From: Candidatus Zipacnadia bacterium
GTDB lineage: Bacteria; Armatimonadota; Zipacnadia; Zipacnadales; Zipacnadaceae
Direction of reading: 5' to 3'
DNA: 7,544 bases
Assembly (NCBI GenBank): GCA_029821455.1
Contig: JALGTI010000199.1
Coordinates: forward strand, 1-7,544
The first letter of the stretch is position 1, and every line of letters starts with the position of its first letter. The notes under the pieces were generated by a model. That model had not been told where the DNA came from. It searched no databases and saw only the letters and a program-made list of their open reading frames with translations. This document shows positions 5,685-7,544 of the stretch, piece after piece. The position numbers were made by a program, and so were the translations under genes.

Positions 5685-6953
5685 GTGAAACCCCTCGCCC
5701 AGGCGCAGTCCGATGTGGCGCGCCGCCTGGTTTTCTTCTTCATACTGATATGGATAGCCTCAAGAGCGCCGGCCGATGTGCAGTATTGGCTGGAGGATGT
5801 CCCCGACTATGATTGGTACCACGGCTGCTCGCCGACGTCCGGGGGTATGGTGTTCGGCTACTGGGACAACCAACCCGGCTAGCCCATTGATGGAATGATC
5901 TCCAGCACCGAGCATAACAACAGCACCTACGTCAAGAACGAATGCGCCCACGACAATAGTCCTCCTGAGGGCGATACTGGTCCCAATAGCATTGGATGCT
6001 ATATGCATACCAAACCGACCACCGGCAGCAGCTATGCGTGGAACATTGCGACCGGGATGCGGCGCTATGCTGACTACGACGACCCCGATACCGTGACCGA
6101 TGAAGCGTATGACTTCCACTCGCTTACCTACTACACCGCCCGTCCCTCATGGCCGGACTCGGCCAACGACGCCGCCTTCACGTTTGCGGACTACCAGGCG
6201 AGTATAGACGCCGGCCAGCCGATGATTCTGGATATGAGCCTTGTCGGCGCTGGCCACTCGGTGGTGGGATACGGCTATTGGATTGATGACTCAGGGGACT
6301 GCTGGGTCGCCGTGCGCGATACCTGGCAGGACGGCGATTCCAATGGTGTGTCCGGGGTGTCAGCCACGATGGATAACGACCAGGAGTGGTGGCTATGGGA
6401 CCTCCGCGAGGAGAGTGAGAACTTCGAAGACGCCTATTTTATTGATCACGGCATCTATTTCGTTCCCAACGATGATGGGCCTATGGAGGAGACAAGCGAC
6501 TACGGCGGCACCTTTGAAGCTGCTGAGACAATAGACGCGTTTATCGAGACGATCTATGCTGATCTTACTGCCGAGGATTGGGACTATTACACCATCTACA
6601 TGGATGAAGGCGACCGCATCGTGGCGATGACTCAGGATGACGAGGGCTTCAATCAGAGCATAGATACATATATGAGGCTGTATGACCCCCTTGAGAATCC
6701 TGTGGTCTACTCGGACAATTTCTGGACTGGCGCGACGTATGCGCCAAATACCTCGTATTTCGCCTACGCCGCCGATCAGGCGGGCTGGTGGTGGATAGCG
6801 GTTCACGGCGGGGATGAGCAGGTAGCAGGGGAGTACGTACTTGAGGTTATGCGCCAGCCCGTACCCGAACCCACCACGCTGCTGCTGCTGGCCATCGGCC
6901 TGGCAGCAGTTAGAGCAACGCGGCGGCGCCGATTGTATGAACGGGAGCTGTAG
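5685..6953 (+). pseudogene. Secreted C39-like peptidase / PPC / PEP-CTERM protein interrupted by an in-frame TAG
   Basis: From GTG 5685 one frame runs 422 codons to TAG 6951-6953, broken only by TAG at codon 66 (5880-5882). Codons 1-30 are a signal peptide (RR, then LVFFFILIWIAS, ending APA). The C39-like papain-fold peptidase part shows the nucleophile Cys48 in YHGCSPTSGGMVFGYWD, His191 in GAGHSVVGYGY and Asp212 in VAVRDTW. The triad is therefore complete but split by the stop between Cys and His. The sequence after the stop keeps frame, domain order and anchor with no other lesion, so the break is recent, a sequencing error, or read through. Translation restarting at ATG 5895 would give a product without signal peptide or Cys48. 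TAG ends at least two other genes here (FecR and TadG-like), so general TAG recoding is unlikely. The lost residue is perhaps Tyr (TAT or TAC), by similarity to GYWDN-x-GYP-type words; that is a guess. Confidence 0.8.
5895..6953 (+). CDS. Uninterrupted 3' portion: C39-like core, PPC-like domain and PEP-CTERM anchor
   Basis: This is the open part after the TAG, 352 codons from ATG 5895. Residues 1 to about 190 hold the His121/Asp142 half of the C39-like fold (numbering from this ATG). Residues about 205-318 resemble a bacterial pre-peptidase C-terminal (PPC) beta domain: an acidic DLTAEDWDYYTIYMDEGD stretch, YMRLYDP, and a WWWIAVHGG...GEYVLEV ending. Residues 323 to the end are a textbook PEP-CTERM tail: VPEP, a hydrophobic helix (TLLLLAIGLAAV) and an Arg cluster (RATRRRR). 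Such tails are processed by an exosortase, so the mature protein would be handed to the cell surface or matrix. No exosortase gene is in the window. ATG 5895 has no good SD, so independent initiation is doubtful. Confidence 0.75.
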   Translation: MISSTEHNNSTYVKNECAHDNSPPEGDTGPNSIGCYMHTKPTTGSSYAWNIATGMRRYADYDDPDTVTDEAYDFHSLTYYTARPSWPDSANDAAFTFADYQASIDAGQPMILDMSLVGAGHSVVGYGYWIDDSGDCWVAVRDTWQDGDSNGVSGVSATMDNDQEWWLWDLREESENFEDAYFIDHGIYFVPNDDGPMEETSDYGGTFEAAETIDAFIETIYADLTAEDWDYYTIYMDEGDRIVAMTQDDEGFNQSIDTYMRLYDPLENPVVYSDNFWTGATYAPNTSYFAYAADQAGWWWIAVHGGDEQVAGEYVLEVMRQPVPEPTTLLLLAIGLAAVRATRRRRLYEREL

Positions 6954-6967
6954 GGAGCGAACTAGTG

Positions 6968-7114
6968 ATGACGCGAATCCTCGCCTTCATTTGCCAAATC
7001 TGCCCGCTATGCATCTGTGCACGGCGCTGGCCCGGGTCCTGGGCAGCCAAGGCAGTCGGAAGGCTGGAGACATCCTGCCCGGCCTGCCGGGCCTATAGAA
7101 AGCTGTTCGGGTGA
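6968..7114 (+). CDS. Small Cys-rich (CxxC) protein, possible zinc ribbon
   Basis: A 48-residue frame (ATG 6968, TGA 7112-7114) starts 14 nt after the PEP-CTERM stop, with AGGGAG (6952-6957) about 10 nt upstream as a loose SD. It reads MTRILAFICQICPLCIC and then about 20 residues later SCPACRAYRKLFG. Cysteines are at 9, 12, 15, 17, 37 and 40: a cluster of CxxC-type spacing plus a second Cys-Pro-Ala-Cys knuckle, as in tiny zinc ribbons. It overlaps a GC-rich inverted repeat (GCCCGG/CCGGGC, 7077-7092). I do not recognise a family. It could be spurious, but the two well-spaced knuckles and tight placement behind the upstream gene favour a real small protein. Role unknown. Confidence 0.4.
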   Translation: MTRILAFICQICPLCICARRWPGSWAAKAVGRLETSCPACRAYRKLFG

Positions 7115-7157
7115 CCAATATACAGAGTGACAGGGCTAATGCTTGAGCGTTGATGTT

Positions 7158-7164
7158 GGAGGTG
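7158..7164 (+). promoter_or_regulatory. Strong ribosome binding site of the B-box-like zinc finger gene
   Basis: GGAGGTG lies 7 nt before ATG 7172, a near-ideal Shine-Dalgarno. It is the main reason to accept this short frame as a gene start. Confidence 0.7.
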
Positions 7165-7171
7165 TCCGAGT

Positions 7172-7324
7172 ATGCCATGCGCCTATCATCCGACGGTTGA
7201 AGAGGCGGGTTACTGCCGGCAGTGCGGACGGCCGTTGTGCACAAGTTGCCTGCAAGCCGCCGGTGATCATCGCCGTAGTGCTTCTTATGCAGGCCGGCAA
7301 GCGAATTCAGGGAGCGCGGCCTGA
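7172..7324 (+). CDS. B-box-like zinc finger protein, short or frameshifted
   Basis: A 50-residue frame begins MPCAYHPTVEEAGYCRQCGR and continues PLCTSC. The ligands are Cys3-x2-His6, Cys15-x2-Cys18, Cys23-x2-Cys26 and His33, a spacing close to the B-box type zinc finger often found at the N-terminus of larger bacterial proteins. A near-perfect SD precedes it. The frame then runs through low-information sequence (ASYAGRQANSGSAA) to TGA 7322-7324. The final metal-ligand position of a B-box is missing. An overlapping frame one base away stays open through the region and into the next coding segment, so this is probably the first part of a longer gene with a frameshift. No partner or substrate can be inferred beyond zinc binding. 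Confidence 0.6.
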   Translation: MPCAYHPTVEEAGYCRQCGRPLCTSCLQAAGDHRRSASYAGRQANSGSAA

Positions 7325-7331
7325 GCAGGGC

Positions 7332-7544
7332 ATGATGAATACTGAGATCGAAGAGGTTCTCCCAGGCTTTGAAGAAGCCTCAGAACCGGCCGTTGAAGAA
7401 GTCTTCGAGGAGGCGGTCCGTGTACCGGGGGAGGAGGCCGCTTTAGCCTTTGCTCACTCGCGCAAGCCAGAGTGGGAGGCACAGGTGACTTACCATGAGG
7501 AAGACTGGAGCGGAGTGGAGGTGGTCATCGGGCCATCGTCCTAT
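7332..7544 (+). CDS. Acidic protein fragment running off the window
   Basis: 71 codons are open to the last base. From the ATG pair at 7332/7335 it reads MMNTEIEEVLPGFEEASEPA, with a Glu-rich first half and a more ordered end (WEAQVTYHEEDW, then VEVVIGPSSY). The only SD-like bases (AGGG 7327-7330) are too close to 7332 for good initiation. The same frame is open upstream through the whole zinc-finger region. It is therefore better explained as the continuation of the 7172 gene after a one-base shift than as an independent start. No family recognised; the C-terminus lies outside the window. Confidence 0.5.
   Translation, partial: MMNTEIEEVLPGFEEASEPAVEEVFEEAVRVPGEEAALAFAHSRKPEWEAQVTYHEEDWSGVEVVIGPSSY

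Noticed and set aside
5880..5882. Genome-wide reassignment of TAG to a sense codon
   Set aside because: TAG is used as the normal stop of the FecR gene, the TadG-like gene (minus strand) and the PEP-CTERM gene itself.
5760..6806. Minus-strand frames opposite the PEP-CTERM gene
   Set aside because: Shadow frames; the plus strand has the catalytic triad and the PEP-CTERM tail.
7077..7092. GC-rich hairpin GCCCGG/CCGGGC as a terminator of the PEP-CTERM gene
   Set aside because: No T-run follows it and it lies inside the small Cys-rich frame.
1..7544. CRISPR array, transposon ends, tRNA, defence or phage genes
   Set aside because: No regularly spaced repeats, terminal inverted repeats, cloverleaf or recognisable mobile/defence protein were seen.

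Overview
The window is G+C-rich chromosomal DNA from a bacterium with two membranes. The evidence is a lipoprotein signal, a FecR protein ending in a porin-like region with a terminal Phe, a PEP-CTERM cell-surface protein and a TadG-like protein. This set (CHASE2 cyclase with FecR, BIG2 lipoprotein, Tad-type pseudopilin-like protein, C39-like/PEP-CTERM protein) recalls uncultivated environmental phyla such as Armatimonadota and relatives. That placement is a low-confidence inference, and nothing in the window fixes the taxon.

Layout. (1) Positions 2-4200, plus strand, hold an apparent envelope-signalling operon. It contains the 3' part of a CHASE2-type class III nucleotide cyclase, a FecR-domain protein with a putative beta-barrel tail whose ATG overlaps the cyclase stop, and, 54 bp on, a lipoprotein with two BIG2-like immunoglobulin folds. 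A strong intrinsic terminator (4275-4308) closes it. (2) Positions 4391-5395, minus strand, hold a lone TadG-like protein. It has a visible sigma70-type promoter (perfect TTGACA) and a roughly 130-nt leader that can fold. (3) Positions 5685-6953, plus strand, encode a secreted C39-like cysteine peptidase with a PPC-like domain and a PEP-CTERM anchor, broken by an in-frame TAG. (4) Positions 6968-7544 hold two small cysteine-rich reading frames (a CxxC mini-protein and a B-box-like zinc finger) and the start of an acidic protein that runs off the window and may be the frameshifted continuation of the zinc finger.

How the genes may work together: the cyclase has an extracytoplasmic CHASE2 sensor and would turn an envelope signal into cAMP. 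The co-transcribed FecR-barrel protein and BIG2 lipoprotein are plausible envelope partners. The TadG-like and PEP-CTERM products also act at or outside the envelope, so the window has a cell-surface theme.

I looked for a new defence, mobile or RNA system and saw no convincing one. There is no CRISPR array, tRNA, rRNA, transposase or integrase. The most notable signals are the in-frame amber codon inside an otherwise intact catalytic-triad peptidase, a Ser in place of the catalytic Asn of the cyclase, an 11-bp tandem duplication that rewrites the end of the BIG2 lipoprotein, and the two Cys-rich small frames at the right edge. No gene-free stretch exceeds 300 bases; the longest is 5396-5684, described below.
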